Positions 16,699-25,744 of a stretch of DNA of 64,000 nucleotides are shown in pieces. The notes under the pieces were generated by a model that saw only the letters and a list, made by a program, of their open reading frames with translations, did no database searches and was not told the DNA's origin. Position numbers and translations under genes: made by a program. How positions within the stretch are numbered: position 1 is the stretch's first letter; each line of letters starts with the position of its first letter. Source of the stretch: Rubrivivax gelatinosus IL144 (GTDB taxonomy: Bacteria > Pseudomonadota > Gammaproteobacteria > Burkholderiales > Burkholderiaceae_C); assembly GCF_000284255.1 (NCBI RefSeq), contig NC_017075.1:4278001-4342000 (forward strand). Reading direction: 5' to 3'.

Positions 16699-19031
16699 GC
16701 GGCGCTCCGCACCGCCTGCACGGCGGCGAGGATGGCTTCGCTGGTCGCCGGCGCCGACAGCGGCGGGTCGACGCGGTGGCCGCCGGCCGCCGAAACGGCG
16801 TCGCGGATCGCGAAGAAGACCGAGAACGGCAGCAGCAGCGGCGGTTCGCCGACGGCCTTGCTGCGATGGATGCTGTCCTGCGCGTTGGGCCGGCCGAACA
16901 GGCGCACGTGGAACTCGGGCGGCACGTCGTTGGCGGTCGGAATCTTGTAGGTGCTGGGCGCGTGCGTGGCCAGCAGCCCGGTCTTCGGGTGCCAGACCAG
17001 CTCTTCCATCGTCATCCAGCCCATGCCCTGCACGAAGGCGCCTTCGACCTGTCCGATGTCCAGCGCCGGGTTCAGCGAGGCGCCGACGTCGTGCAGCACG
17101 TCGGCACGCAGCAGCCGCCATTCGCCGGTCAGCGTATCGACCAGCACCTCGCTGCAGGCGGCGCCCCAGGCGAAGTAGTAGAAGGGTTTGCCGCTCATCG
17201 TCTGGCGGTCCCAGGACAGGCCGGGCGTGGCGTAGAAGCCTTCGCTCCAGAGCTGCACGCGCTCCAGGTAGGCGGCGTTGCAGAGCTCGGCGAAGGACAT
17301 CGCCTGGCCACCGGCCTGCACGCGGCCGTCGGCGAACTGCACGTCGTCGGCGGCGACGCTCCAGCGCCGCGCGGCGAAGGCCACCAGGCGCTCGCGGATG
17401 CGGCGCGCGGCGTCCTGCGCCGCCTTGCCGTTCAGGTCGCTGCCGGTCGAGGCCGCGGTGGCCGAGGTGTTGGCCACCTTCTGCGTGTCGGTCGCGGTCA
17501 CGCGCACGGCCTCGAATGGCAGGCCGAGTTCGTGCGCGACGACCTGGGCGACCTTGGTGTTGAGCCCCTGGCCCATCTCGGTGCCGCCGTGGTTCACCAG
17601 CACCGAGCCGTCGAGGTAGACGTGCACCAGCGCACCGGCCTGGTTCAGGTGCACGACGTTGAACGAGATGCCGAACTTCAGCGGCGTCAGCGCCAGCCCC
17701 TTCTTCAGCACCGGGCTGGCGGCGTTGAAGGCGGCGACGGCCTGGCGGCGCGCGGCGTAGTCGCTGCTGGCGGCCAGTTCGTCGACCAACGGCGCGACGA
17801 TGTTGTCCTCGACCCGCTGGCCGTAAGGCGTGAAGTCGCGCTCACCGACCCCGTAGAAGTTGGCGCGGCGCACGTCCAGCGCGTCGCGGCCCAGGCGGCG
17901 TGCGACGCTGTCCAGCGCGTACTCGATCGCGAACGCACCCTGCGGCCCGCCGAAGCCGCGGAAGGCGGTGTTGCTCTGGGTGTTGGTGCGCGCCGCGTAA
18001 CCCTGCATCGCGACGTCGGGCAGCCAGTAGCAGTTGTCGAAGTGGCACAGCGCACGCGTCATCACCGGGCCCGACAGGTCGGCGGAATGGCCGGCGTTGC
18101 TGACCATCGTGACCTCGGCGCCGAGCGCACGCCCGTCGTCGTCGTGGCCCAGCGCGAGCTGGTAGCGGAAACCATGGCGCCGGCCGGTGACGAGGAAGTC
18201 GTCGTCGCGGTCCAGCCGCAGCTTCACCGGCCGGCCGGTGCGCACGGCCGCCACCGCGGCGACGCAGGCCGGCAGCGCCGACTGCGACTCCTTGCCGCCG
18301 AAGCCGCCGCCCATGCGCCGGCACTCGACCTGCACCGCATGCGACGGCCGGTGCAGCGCGTGCGCGACCAGGTGCTGCATCTCGCTCGGGTGCTGCGTCG
18401 AACACAAGACCGTCATGCCGCCCTGCTCCTGCGGCTGGGCGTAGGCGATCTGGCCTTCGAGGTAGAAGTGCTCCTGGCCGCCGACGCCGAAGTCGAGTTC
18501 GACACGGTGCGGCGCCGCGGCCAAGGCAGCCGCCGCGTCGCCACGCGCCAGCCGCATCGGCGGCACGACGTACTGGCCGGCGGCGTGCGCCTGCATCGCG
18601 TCGAGCACCGGCGGCAGCGCGTCGAAGGTGATGACCTCTTTGGCCAGCGCCGCCGCGCGCCGCGCCGCTTCGCGTGTCGTTGCGACGACGGCGTAGACCG
18701 GCTGGCCCAGGTGGCGCAGCACGGCGCCCGGGCCGCCGGCGAGGATGGGCTCGTCCTTGACCAGCGAGCCGCACTGGTTCTCGCCGGGGATGGCGTCGGC
18801 GCAGAAGGCGTCGACGACGCCGGGCACGGCGCGCACGCGCTCCAGGTCGACGCCGCGCAGCACGCCGTGCGCCACCGGCGACAGCCCGAGCGCGGCGTGC
18901 AGCGTGCCGGCGAGTTCGGGCAGGTCGTCGGTGTAAGGCGCGCTGCCTGCGACGTGGGCCGCGGCCGACTCGTGCGGGCGCGAGCGGCCGACGACGCCGG
19001 CCGCAGACAGCGGATGCGCCGGCGCGTTCAA
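16695..19031 (-). CDS. xdhB: Xanthine dehydrogenase molybdenum-binding subunit
   Basis: Large catalytic subunit (778 aa) that hydroxylates hypoxanthine/xanthine to urate. The molybdopterin-binding segments GGGFGGKES, FRGFGGPQG, GGTEMGQGLNTK and the catalytic glutamate in KAVGEPPL (about E729) are present. The best start is a TTG that overlaps the xdhA stop as TTGA; no ATG or GTG lies in frame nearby, and this position gives the normal length. Coupled translation from xdhA is therefore likely. A 1337-aa frame extending further upstream is shadow sequence and not a fusion. Confidence 0.95.
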   Translation of the reverse strand: MNAPAHPLSAAGVVGRSRPHESAAAHVAGSAPYTDDLPELAGTLHAALGLSPVAHGVLRGVDLERVRAVPGVVDAFCADAIPGENQCGSLVKDEPILAGGPGAVLRHLGQPVYAVVATTREAARRAAALAKEVITFDALPPVLDAMQAHAAGQYVVPPMRLARGDAAAALAAAPHRVELDFGVGGQEHFYLEGQIAYAQPQEQGGMTVLCSTQHPSEMQHLVAHALHRPSHAVQVECRRMGGGFGGKESQSALPACVAAVAAVRTGRPVKLRLDRDDDFLVTGRRHGFRYQLALGHDDDGRALGAEVTMVSNAGHSADLSGPVMTRALCHFDNCYWLPDVAMQGYAARTNTQSNTAFRGFGGPQGAFAIEYALDSVARRLGRDALDVRRANFYGVGERDFTPYGQRVEDNIVAPLVDELAASSDYAARRQAVAAFNAASPVLKKGLALTPLKFGISFNVVHLNQAGALVHVYLDGSVLVNHGGTEMGQGLNTKVAQVVAHELGLPFEAVRVTATDTQKVANTSATAASTGSDLNGKAAQDAARRIRERLVAFAARRWSVAADDVQFADGRVQAGGQAMSFAELCNAAYLERVQLWSEGFYATPGLSWDRQTMSGKPFYYFAWGAACSEVLVDTLTGEWRLLRADVLHDVGASLNPALDIGQVEGAFVQGMGWMTMEELVWHPKTGLLATHAPSTYKIPTANDVPPEFHVRLFGRPNAQDSIHRSKAVGEPPLLLPFSVFFAIRDAVSAAGGHRVDPPLSAPATSEAILAAVQAVRSAA

Positions 19032-20500
19032 ACGCGCACCTCGCGCTGCCAGACGTCCAGCGCCGCAGCGGGCAGCGGCGCGTCGGGCCGGGTCTCGAGC
19101 CACAGCCGTTCGAGCAGGTTCTTCGCGACCTGCATGCGGTAGGACGCGCTGGCGCGCAGGTCGCTCAGCGGCGTGTAGTCGGCGTCCAGCGCCGCCTGCG
19201 CGGCACGCAGCGCGGCTTCGTCCCAGCGCCGGCCTTGCAGCGCGGCTTCGGCAGCGGCAGCGCGTTTGACCGTCGCCGCCATGCCGCCGTAGGCCAGGCG
19301 CACCTGCTGCACGCGGTCGCCGTCCAGGCGCAAGGCGAAGGCGGCGCAGACGGCCGAGATGTCCGAGTCGTGGCGTTTGGAGATCTTCCAGCCGCGCACG
19401 ACGGTGCCCGGCGCGGCCTGCGGCACGACGATGGCCTGCACGAACTCGCCCGGTTCCAGCCGGTTCTTCAGGTAGTCGACGTAGAACTCGGCGAGCGCCA
19501 GATCGCGCACACGTTCGCCGCGGCGCAGCACCAGGCGCGCGTCCAGCGCCAGCAGCACCGGCGCCGAGTCGCCGATCGGCGAGCCGTTGGCGACGTTGCC
19601 GCCCATCGTGCCGGCGTGGCGCACCGGCGGCGACGCGAAGCGCCGCCACATCTCGGCCAGCTGTGGGTGCTCGGCCACCAGCGCGGCCCAGGCCTCTTCC
19701 AGCGACGCCGCGGCGCCGATGAGCAGCCCGTCGTCGCGGCGTTCGACGCGGCGCAGCTCGGCCACGTCGCCGGTCCAGATCAGCTCGGGCAGCACGCGAA
19801 GCTGCTTGGTCACCCACAGGCCGATGTCGGTGCCGCCGCCGAGCAGGCGCGCCTCGGGCCGCGCTTCGCGCAGCGCGGCAAGCTCGCCGACGCTGCGCGG
19901 CGCGTGAAAGCCCGAGGCGGTGTGCAGCGGCGGCGCCTCGCGCATCTGCTTCAGCGCGGCGACGACCGGCGCGGTGTCCAGCCGCAGCGGCGGTGCGTCG
20001 AACATCGCCAGCCCGGCGTCGAGGATCGGCCGGTAGCCGGTGCAGCGGCAGAGGTTGCCCGACAGCTCGTCGGCCAGCTCCTGGCGTGTCGGCCGCGTGC
20101 CGGCCGCCTGGTGGCGTTCGTAAGCCGCCCACAAGGACATCACGAAGCCCGGCGTGCAGAAACCGCATTGCGAACCGTGGTGCGCCACCAACGCCTGCTG
20201 CACCGGATGCAGCACGCCGCCGGGCGCGACGTCCTCGACGGTGAACAGCGCGCGCCCGTCCAGCGTCGGCAGGAAGCGGATGCAGGCGTTGACGGTCTCC
20301 AGCTTCAGCCGCCCGTCTTCGCCCAGTTCGCCGACGACCACGGTGCAGGCACCGCAATCGCCCTCGGCACAACCTTCCTTGGTGCCGACCAGGCGCTGCT
20401 GCTCGCGCAGCCATTCGAGCACGGTGCGCGTGGCCGGCGCGTCGGCGATCTCGACGACGCGCTGGCGGTGGAAAACGCGGATCGGACGGGTTTCGCTCAT
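19028..20500 (-). CDS. xdhA: Xanthine dehydrogenase FeS/FAD subunit
   Basis: Small subunit (490 aa) carrying two [2Fe-2S] clusters and FAD. The plant-ferredoxin-type ligands are C44, C49, C52 and C73. The second cluster uses C112, C115, C151 and C153 in QCGFCTPGF and NLCRCTGYRP. The FAD domain shows ARLLGGGTDIGLW and RHAGTMGGNVANGSPIGD. The start at MSETRPIRVFHR is preferred to an ATG 13 codons upstream because it matches known XdhA N-termini. It is first in xdhABC and divergent from guanine deaminase, whose product xanthine it oxidises. Confidence 0.95.
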   Translation of the reverse strand: MSETRPIRVFHRQRVVEIADAPATRTVLEWLREQQRLVGTKEGCAEGDCGACTVVVGELGEDGRLKLETVNACIRFLPTLDGRALFTVEDVAPGGVLHPVQQALVAHHGSQCGFCTPGFVMSLWAAYERHQAAGTRPTRQELADELSGNLCRCTGYRPILDAGLAMFDAPPLRLDTAPVVAALKQMREAPPLHTASGFHAPRSVGELAALREARPEARLLGGGTDIGLWVTKQLRVLPELIWTGDVAELRRVERRDDGLLIGAAASLEEAWAALVAEHPQLAEMWRRFASPPVRHAGTMGGNVANGSPIGDSAPVLLALDARLVLRRGERVRDLALAEFYVDYLKNRLEPGEFVQAIVVPQAAPGTVVRGWKISKRHDSDISAVCAAFALRLDGDRVQQVRLAYGGMAATVKRAAAAEAALQGRRWDEAALRAAQAALDADYTPLSDLRASASYRMQVAKNLLERLWLETRPDAPLPAAALDVWQREVRV

Positions 20501-20752
20501 CGGCAGCATCGAATGCGGTTGGAAGACAGTACAGCGCAAGCGGCGGCGGCGTGCGGCACGGGCAAAATATCGTCACCCGCGACGCGGCCCGGAACAGGGC
20601 CGGCGCGAGATCACCACCACCGTGAAGCCCGAACGCAGCGCCCCCGAGGTCGACCTGCGCGCTGCCCTCGGCATGCGCGTGCCTGCCTGCGCCCGGTTTT
20701 GCATGCAATCCGCGGGCCTGCCCCGGCGCACCAACGCGGCACGGAGCGCCCG

Positions 20753-22177
20753 GTGAGCAAGCTCGCGCTCCACGGCGACCTGCTGGACTTCGAGTCCACG
20801 CCCGGCTGGGGCGACCCGGCGCTGCACGGCGTTCGCTGGCGCCCCGACCACTGGCTGCTGATCGAGGACGGCCGCATCGCCGGCGCCCTGCCCGGCCGCG
20901 AGCCGCCCGGCGAGGACTGGCGGCGCGAGGAGCACAGCGGCCGGCTGCTGATGCCGGGTTTCATCGACACCCACGTGCACTGCCCGCAGCTCGACGTCAT
21001 CGCGAGCTGGAGCCCGGGGCTGCTGCACTGGCTGGACACCTACACCTTCCCGGCCGAGCAGCGTTTCGCCGATCCCGAGGTCGCCGCCGCCGGCGCCGCG
21101 ATGTTCCTCGACGCGCTGCTGGCCCACGGCACGACCAGCGCCGTCGTCTTCCCGACGGTGCACGCGGCTTCGGCCGAGGCGCTGTTCGCCGCCGCCTGCG
21201 CTCGCGGCATGCGCCTCGTCGCCGGCAAGGTGCTGATGGACCGCGGCGCGCCGCCGGCGCTGACCGACGACGTCGCCGGCGCCGAACGCGACTGCGAGGC
21301 GCTGATCGCACGCTGGCACGGCCAGGGCCGCAACGCCTACGCGCTGACGGTGCGTTTCGCGATCACCAGCACGCCCGGGCAGCTGGCGATGGCCGGGCGG
21401 CTGCTCGCGCGCCACGAAGGTCTCTACCTGCAGACCCACGTCGCCGAGAACCGCGACGAGGTCGCCGAGGTCGCGCGCCTGTTCCCCGAGGCGCGCAGCT
21501 ACCTCGACGTCTACCACCGCCACGGCCTGCTGGGGCCGCGCTCGGTGCTGGCGCACGGCATCTGGCTCGACGACGAAGACCGCCGCCTGCTCGCCGACAC
21601 CGGCGCGCAGATCGCGTTCTGCCCGACGAGCAACCTGTTCCTCGGCAGCGGCCTGTTCGACTGGCAGGCGGCGGTCGACCACGGCCACAAGGTGTCGATC
21701 GCCACCGACGTCGGCGGCGGCACCAGCCTGTCGATGCAGCGCACGCTGGCCGAGGCCTACAAGGTGCAGGCGATGCGCGGCACGCGGCTGACCGCCTGGT
21801 GCGCGCTGCACGCCGCCACACGCGGCGCCGCCGAGGCGCTGGGCCTGGGCGCCGAGATCGGCCACTTCGACGTCGGCGCGACGGCCGACGTCGTCGCCTG
21901 GGACTGGGCGCACGGCGCCGCGGCACTGCACCGCGACGCCGTGGCGCGCGGCGCGGTGGCGACGCTGCCGGCGCAGGATCTGCACGCCCGCGTCTTCGCC
22001 TGGATGACGCTGGCCGACGAGCGCAACGTCGCCGCCGCCTGGGTGGCCGGCGTGCCGCGCTTCGAACGCGGCCGCATGCTTCAAAATGTAGACATTGGCA
22101 CGGCGCTTGCGACCCGTCCCGATCCACGAGACCCCCAACACGCCGACGGCGCCGACGTCCGTTCGCGGCACTCCTGA
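20753..22177 (+). CDS. guaD: Guanine deaminase
   Basis: Cytosolic zinc amidohydrolase converting guanine to xanthine and ammonia. The 474-aa protein has the metal-binding PGFIDTHVHCPQ (H74, H76), THVAEN, the LAHGIWLDDED histidine and the ATDVGGGTSLSM aspartate. The start is GTG with a GGAG ribosome-binding site about eight bases upstream; the open frame extends further but is antisense to xdhA. A non-conserved tail of about 35 residues runs almost to the next start. It is divergent from xdhABC and upstream of the BMP-type importer. Confidence 0.94.
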   Translation: MSKLALHGDLLDFESTPGWGDPALHGVRWRPDHWLLIEDGRIAGALPGREPPGEDWRREEHSGRLLMPGFIDTHVHCPQLDVIASWSPGLLHWLDTYTFPAEQRFADPEVAAAGAAMFLDALLAHGTTSAVVFPTVHAASAEALFAAACARGMRLVAGKVLMDRGAPPALTDDVAGAERDCEALIARWHGQGRNAYALTVRFAITSTPGQLAMAGRLLARHEGLYLQTHVAENRDEVAEVARLFPEARSYLDVYHRHGLLGPRSVLAHGIWLDDEDRRLLADTGAQIAFCPTSNLFLGSGLFDWQAAVDHGHKVSIATDVGGGTSLSMQRTLAEAYKVQAMRGTRLTAWCALHAATRGAAEALGLGAEIGHFDVGATADVVAWDWAHGAAALHRDAVARGAVATLPAQDLHARVFAWMTLADERNVAAAWVAGVPRFERGRMLQNVDIGTALATRPDPRDPQHADGADVRSRHS

Positions 22178-22181
22178 GTCC

Positions 22182-23687
22182 ATGCACCGCCTCGAACTCG
22201 ACGGCATCACCAAGCAGTACCCCGCGGTCCGCGCCAACGACGGCGTCAGCCTGCGCGTCAAGCCGGGCGAGATCCACGCCGTGCTCGGCGAGAACGGCGC
22301 CGGCAAGTCGACGCTGATGAAGGTGATCTACGGCGCCGTCCAGCCCGACGCCGGCACGATCCGCTGGAACGGCAGCCCGGTGACGGTGCGCAGCCCGGCC
22401 GAAGCGCGCGCGCTGGGCATCAGCATGGTCTACCAGCACTTCTCGCTGTTCGACACGCTGACCGCGGCCGAGAACGTCTGGCTCGGCCTGGACAAGGCGA
22501 TGAAGCTGCCCGAGGTGACGCGCCGCATCACCGAGGTCGCGCACACCTACGGCCTGGACGTCGACCCGCAGCGCCCGGTGCACACGCTGTCGGTCGGCGA
22601 GCGCCAGCGCGTGGAGATCGTGCGTGCGCTGCTGACCGACCCGCAGCTCCTGATCCTCGACGAGCCGACCTCGGTGCTGACGCCGCAGGCCGTCGACAAG
22701 CTCTTCGTCACGCTGCGCCAGCTCGCCGAGCGCGGCACCAGCATCCTCTACATCAGCCACAAGCTCGACGAGATCCGCTCGCTGTGCCACCACTGCACGG
22801 TGCTGCGCGGCGGCAAGGTCACCGGCGAGGTCGACCCGACGCAGGAGAGCAACGCCAGCCTGTCGCGGCTGATGATCGGCGCCGAGCCGCCGCAGCTGCA
22901 GCACGGCACGCGGCCGGCGGGCGACGTCGTGCTCGCGGTCAAGGGCCTGTCGCTGGCGCGCGAGGACCAGTTCGGCGTCGACCTGAAGGACATCGGCTTC
23001 GACGTGCGCGCCGGCGAGATCGTCGGCGTCGCCGGCGTCTCCGGCAACGGCCAGCAGGAGCTGATGGCCGCGCTGTCGGGCGAGGACACGCGCTCGCCGG
23101 CCGGCAGCATCCGCCTGTTCGGCCGCGACATCGCCCACCACGGCGCGCGCAAGCGCCGCCACGAGGGCCTGCACTTCGTGCCCGAGGAACGCCTGGGCCG
23201 CGGCGCGGTGCCGACGCTGAGCCTGGCGCAGAACACGCTGCTGACGCGCACCGAGGCGGTGTCACGCGCCGGCTGGATCCCCAGCGGGCGTGTCACGGCG
23301 CTGGCCGACACGATCATCCGCCGCTTCAACGTCAAGGCCGGCGGCCCGGGCGCGGCGGCCAAGAGCCTCTCGGGCGGCAACCTGCAGAAGTTCATCGTCG
23401 GCCGCGAGATCGACGCCGACCCGAAGCTGCTCGTCGTCAGCCAGCCGACCTGGGGCGTGGACGTCGGCGCCGCGGCGCTGATCCGCGGCGAGCTGCTCAA
23501 GCTGCGCGACGCCGGCTGCGCGCTGCTGGTCGTCAGCGAGGAGCTGGACGAACTGTTCGAGATCAGCGACCGGCTGATCGTCATCGCCCAGGGGCGCGTG
23601 TCGCCGTCGATTCCCGTCGCCGAGGCGACGATCGAGAAGATCGGCGAATGGATGAGCGGCCTGTGGGCGCCGCGGGAGACGGCCTGA
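22182..23687 (+). CDS. BMP-type nucleoside/purine ABC transporter, dual ATPase
   Basis: A 501-aa protein with two fused nucleotide-binding domains, as in YufO/RbsA-like proteins. The first domain has GENGAGKST and LSVGERQR with LLILDEPTSVLTP. The second has a degenerate Walker A (GVSGNGQQE) and LSGGNLQK, the usual asymmetry of this class. It energises the two permeases and the binding protein encoded downstream. Gene order ATPase, permease, permease, lipoprotein and proximity to guanine deaminase argue for import of purine nucleosides or bases. Confidence 0.92.
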   Translation: MHRLELDGITKQYPAVRANDGVSLRVKPGEIHAVLGENGAGKSTLMKVIYGAVQPDAGTIRWNGSPVTVRSPAEARALGISMVYQHFSLFDTLTAAENVWLGLDKAMKLPEVTRRITEVAHTYGLDVDPQRPVHTLSVGERQRVEIVRALLTDPQLLILDEPTSVLTPQAVDKLFVTLRQLAERGTSILYISHKLDEIRSLCHHCTVLRGGKVTGEVDPTQESNASLSRLMIGAEPPQLQHGTRPAGDVVLAVKGLSLAREDQFGVDLKDIGFDVRAGEIVGVAGVSGNGQQELMAALSGEDTRSPAGSIRLFGRDIAHHGARKRRHEGLHFVPEERLGRGAVPTLSLAQNTLLTRTEAVSRAGWIPSGRVTALADTIIRRFNVKAGGPGAAAKSLSGGNLQKFIVGREIDADPKLLVVSQPTWGVDVGAAALIRGELLKLRDAGCALLVVSEELDELFEISDRLIVIAQGRVSPSIPVAEATIEKIGEWMSGLWAPRETA

Positions 23688-24766
23688 TGTTGAAGCTCGA
23701 GGCACGGCCCGAGCCGTCGAAGTGGATGTCGATCGCCTCGCCGCTGCTGGCGCTGGCGATCACGGTGCTGATCGGCGTGGTGCTTTTCGTCCTGCTGGGC
23801 AAGGACCCGGTGCGCGGGCTGCAGGTGTTCTTCGTCGAGCCGGTGAAGAACCTGTACGCGCTGTCGGAGCTGACGGTGAAGGCCACGCCGCTGGTGCTGA
23901 TCGCGCTGGGGCTGGCGGTCTGCTACCGCTCCAACGTCTGGAACATCGGCGCCGAGGGCCAGTTCGTCGTCGGCGCGCTGGCCGCCGGCTGGGTGGCGAT
24001 GCAGGCGCCGTCGCTGGCCTGGATGGGCCGCGGCATCGTCGTCGTGATCCTCTTCGCCGGCGTGCTGGGCGGCATGGTCTGGGCGAGCATCGTCGCCGCG
24101 CTGCGCGACCGCTTCCACGCCAACGAGATCCTGGTCAGCCTGATGCTGGTCTACGTCGCCGAGATGGTGCTCGGCTGGCTGGTCTACGGCCCCTGGAAGG
24201 ACCCGAACGGCTACAACTTCCCGCAGACCGTGACCTTCGACGCGGTGACCAAGATCCCGCGCCTGGTCGACGGCCTGCGCGCCAACATCGGCGTCGTCAT
24301 CGCGCTCGTCGCGGTGGTCGGCTTCTGGGCCTTCATGTTCCGCACCTACCGCGGCTTTCAGCTGCAGGTCGGCGGCCTGGCGCCGGCGGCGGCGCGTTAT
24401 GCCGGCTTCTCGTCGCGCAGCGCGCTGTGGACCTCGCTGCTGCTGTCCGGCGGCATGGCGGGCCTGGCCGGCGGGCTGGAAGCGGCCGGGCCGCTGGGCC
24501 AGCTGACGCCGTACGTGCCGGCCGGCTACGGCTTCGGCGCGATCATCGTCGCCTTCGTCGGCCGCCTGCACCCGGTGGGCATCGTCTTCTCCGGGATCCT
24601 GATGAGCATGTTCTACATCGGCGGCGAACTCGCACAGTCGCGCCTGGGGCTGCCCAAGTCGCTGACCGGCGTCTTCCAGGGCCTGCTGCTGTTCACGCTG
24701 CTGGCCTGCGACACGCTGATCCACTACCGCGTGCGCAGCTGGCGCGCCGCCCGCGCCAAGGGCTGA
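23687..24766 (+). CDS. BMP-type ABC transporter permease (YufP-like)
   Basis: Inner-membrane permease, 359 aa, with about ten hydrophobic helices beginning at SPLLALAITVLIGVVLFVLL. Family stretches include NIGAEGQFVVGA, NEILVSLMLVYVAE and GYGFGAIIVAFVGRLHP. The ATG overlaps the ATPase stop in TGATG. It forms a heteromeric channel with the next gene product and is part of the branched-chain amino-acid-type permease superfamily used by nucleoside importers. Confidence 0.92.
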   Translation: MLKLEARPEPSKWMSIASPLLALAITVLIGVVLFVLLGKDPVRGLQVFFVEPVKNLYALSELTVKATPLVLIALGLAVCYRSNVWNIGAEGQFVVGALAAGWVAMQAPSLAWMGRGIVVVILFAGVLGGMVWASIVAALRDRFHANEILVSLMLVYVAEMVLGWLVYGPWKDPNGYNFPQTVTFDAVTKIPRLVDGLRANIGVVIALVAVVGFWAFMFRTYRGFQLQVGGLAPAAARYAGFSSRSALWTSLLLSGGMAGLAGGLEAAGPLGQLTPYVPAGYGFGAIIVAFVGRLHPVGIVFSGILMSMFYIGGELAQSRLGLPKSLTGVFQGLLLFTLLACDTLIHYRVRSWRAARAKG

Positions 24767-24770
24767 GGAC

Positions 24771-25697
24771 ATGGACTTCACCACCCTTCCCCTGCTGATC
24801 GCGGCGACGCTCAACGCCGGCACCGTGCTGGCCATCGCCGCGCTCGGCCTGCTGATCAACGAACGCGCCGGCATCGTCAACCTCGGCGCCGAAGGCCTGA
24901 TGCTGGTCGCCGCGATCGCCGGCTTCGCCACCGCGATGCACACCGGCAGCGACTGGCTGGGCTTCGCCGCCGGCATCGGCGCCGGGGCGCTGCTGTCGGC
25001 GCTGTTCGGCCTGCTGGTCATCTGGCTGAACACCAACCAGTACGCCAGCGGCCTGGCGCTGAGCCTGTTCGGCGCCGGCTTCTCGGCTTTCGTCGGCATC
25101 GGCTACGTGCAGGGCAAGCTCGGCGAGCGGCCGTCGTTCGCGGTTCCCTTGCTGTCGGACATCCCGTTCGTCGGCCCGGCCTTCTTCCGCCAGCACCCGA
25201 TGGTCTACCTGGCGATCGTGCTGACCGCGGGGCTGGCCTGGTTCCTCTACCGCTCGCGCGCCGGGCTGGTGCTGCGTGCGGTCGGCGAGTCGCCCGAATC
25301 GGCGCACGCGCTGGGCTATCCGGTGCGCAAGATCCGCCTGGCGGCCGTCGTCGCCGGCGGCGCGCTGTGCGGCCTGGCCGGCGCCTACCTGTCGGTGATC
25401 TACACGCCGCTGTGGGTCGAGGGCATGGTCGCCGGCAAGGGCTGGATCGCGCTGGCGCTGACGACCTTCGCGACCTGGCGCCCGGCACGAGTGCTGCTTG
25501 GGGCTTACCTGTTCGGCGGCGTCACGATGCTGCAGTTCCATCTGCAGAGCCAGGGCGTCGAGATCCCGAGCCAGTTCCTCAGCATGCTGCCCTACGTCGC
25601 GACCATCGTCGTGCTGGTGCTGATCTCGCGCAATCCGGCGTGGATCCGGGTCAACATGCCGGCGTCGCTCGGCAAACCGTTCTTCCCCGGCTCCTGA
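24771..25697 (+). CDS. BMP-type ABC transporter permease (YufQ-like)
   Basis: Second permease, 308 aa, four bases after the first. It shows INERAGIVNLGAEGLMLVAA, the conserved RAVGESPESAHALGYPV cytoplasmic loop and KGWIALALTTFATWRP. Roughly eight to nine helices are present. Its order after the longer permease is standard for BMP-associated importers. Confidence 0.92.
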   Translation: MDFTTLPLLIAATLNAGTVLAIAALGLLINERAGIVNLGAEGLMLVAAIAGFATAMHTGSDWLGFAAGIGAGALLSALFGLLVIWLNTNQYASGLALSLFGAGFSAFVGIGYVQGKLGERPSFAVPLLSDIPFVGPAFFRQHPMVYLAIVLTAGLAWFLYRSRAGLVLRAVGESPESAHALGYPVRKIRLAAVVAGGALCGLAGAYLSVIYTPLWVEGMVAGKGWIALALTTFATWRPARVLLGAYLFGGVTMLQFHLQSQGVEIPSQFLSMLPYVATIVVLVLISRNPAWIRVNMPASLGKPFFPGS

Positions 25698-25744
25698 GCC
25701 GGACCAATAATTTCCGTTTTCGTCACCCCCTGGAGAAAAGACCG

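Noticed and set aside
16191-19142. Plus-strand 983-codon open frame opposite xdhB
   Set aside because: Shadow of xdhB third-position GC; composition is Arg-rich and domain-free.
16695-20708. Apparent 1337-residue fusion of XdhA and XdhB
   Set aside because: XdhA lies in a different frame with all its Fe-S cysteines; the long frame is only open by chance upstream of the TTG start.
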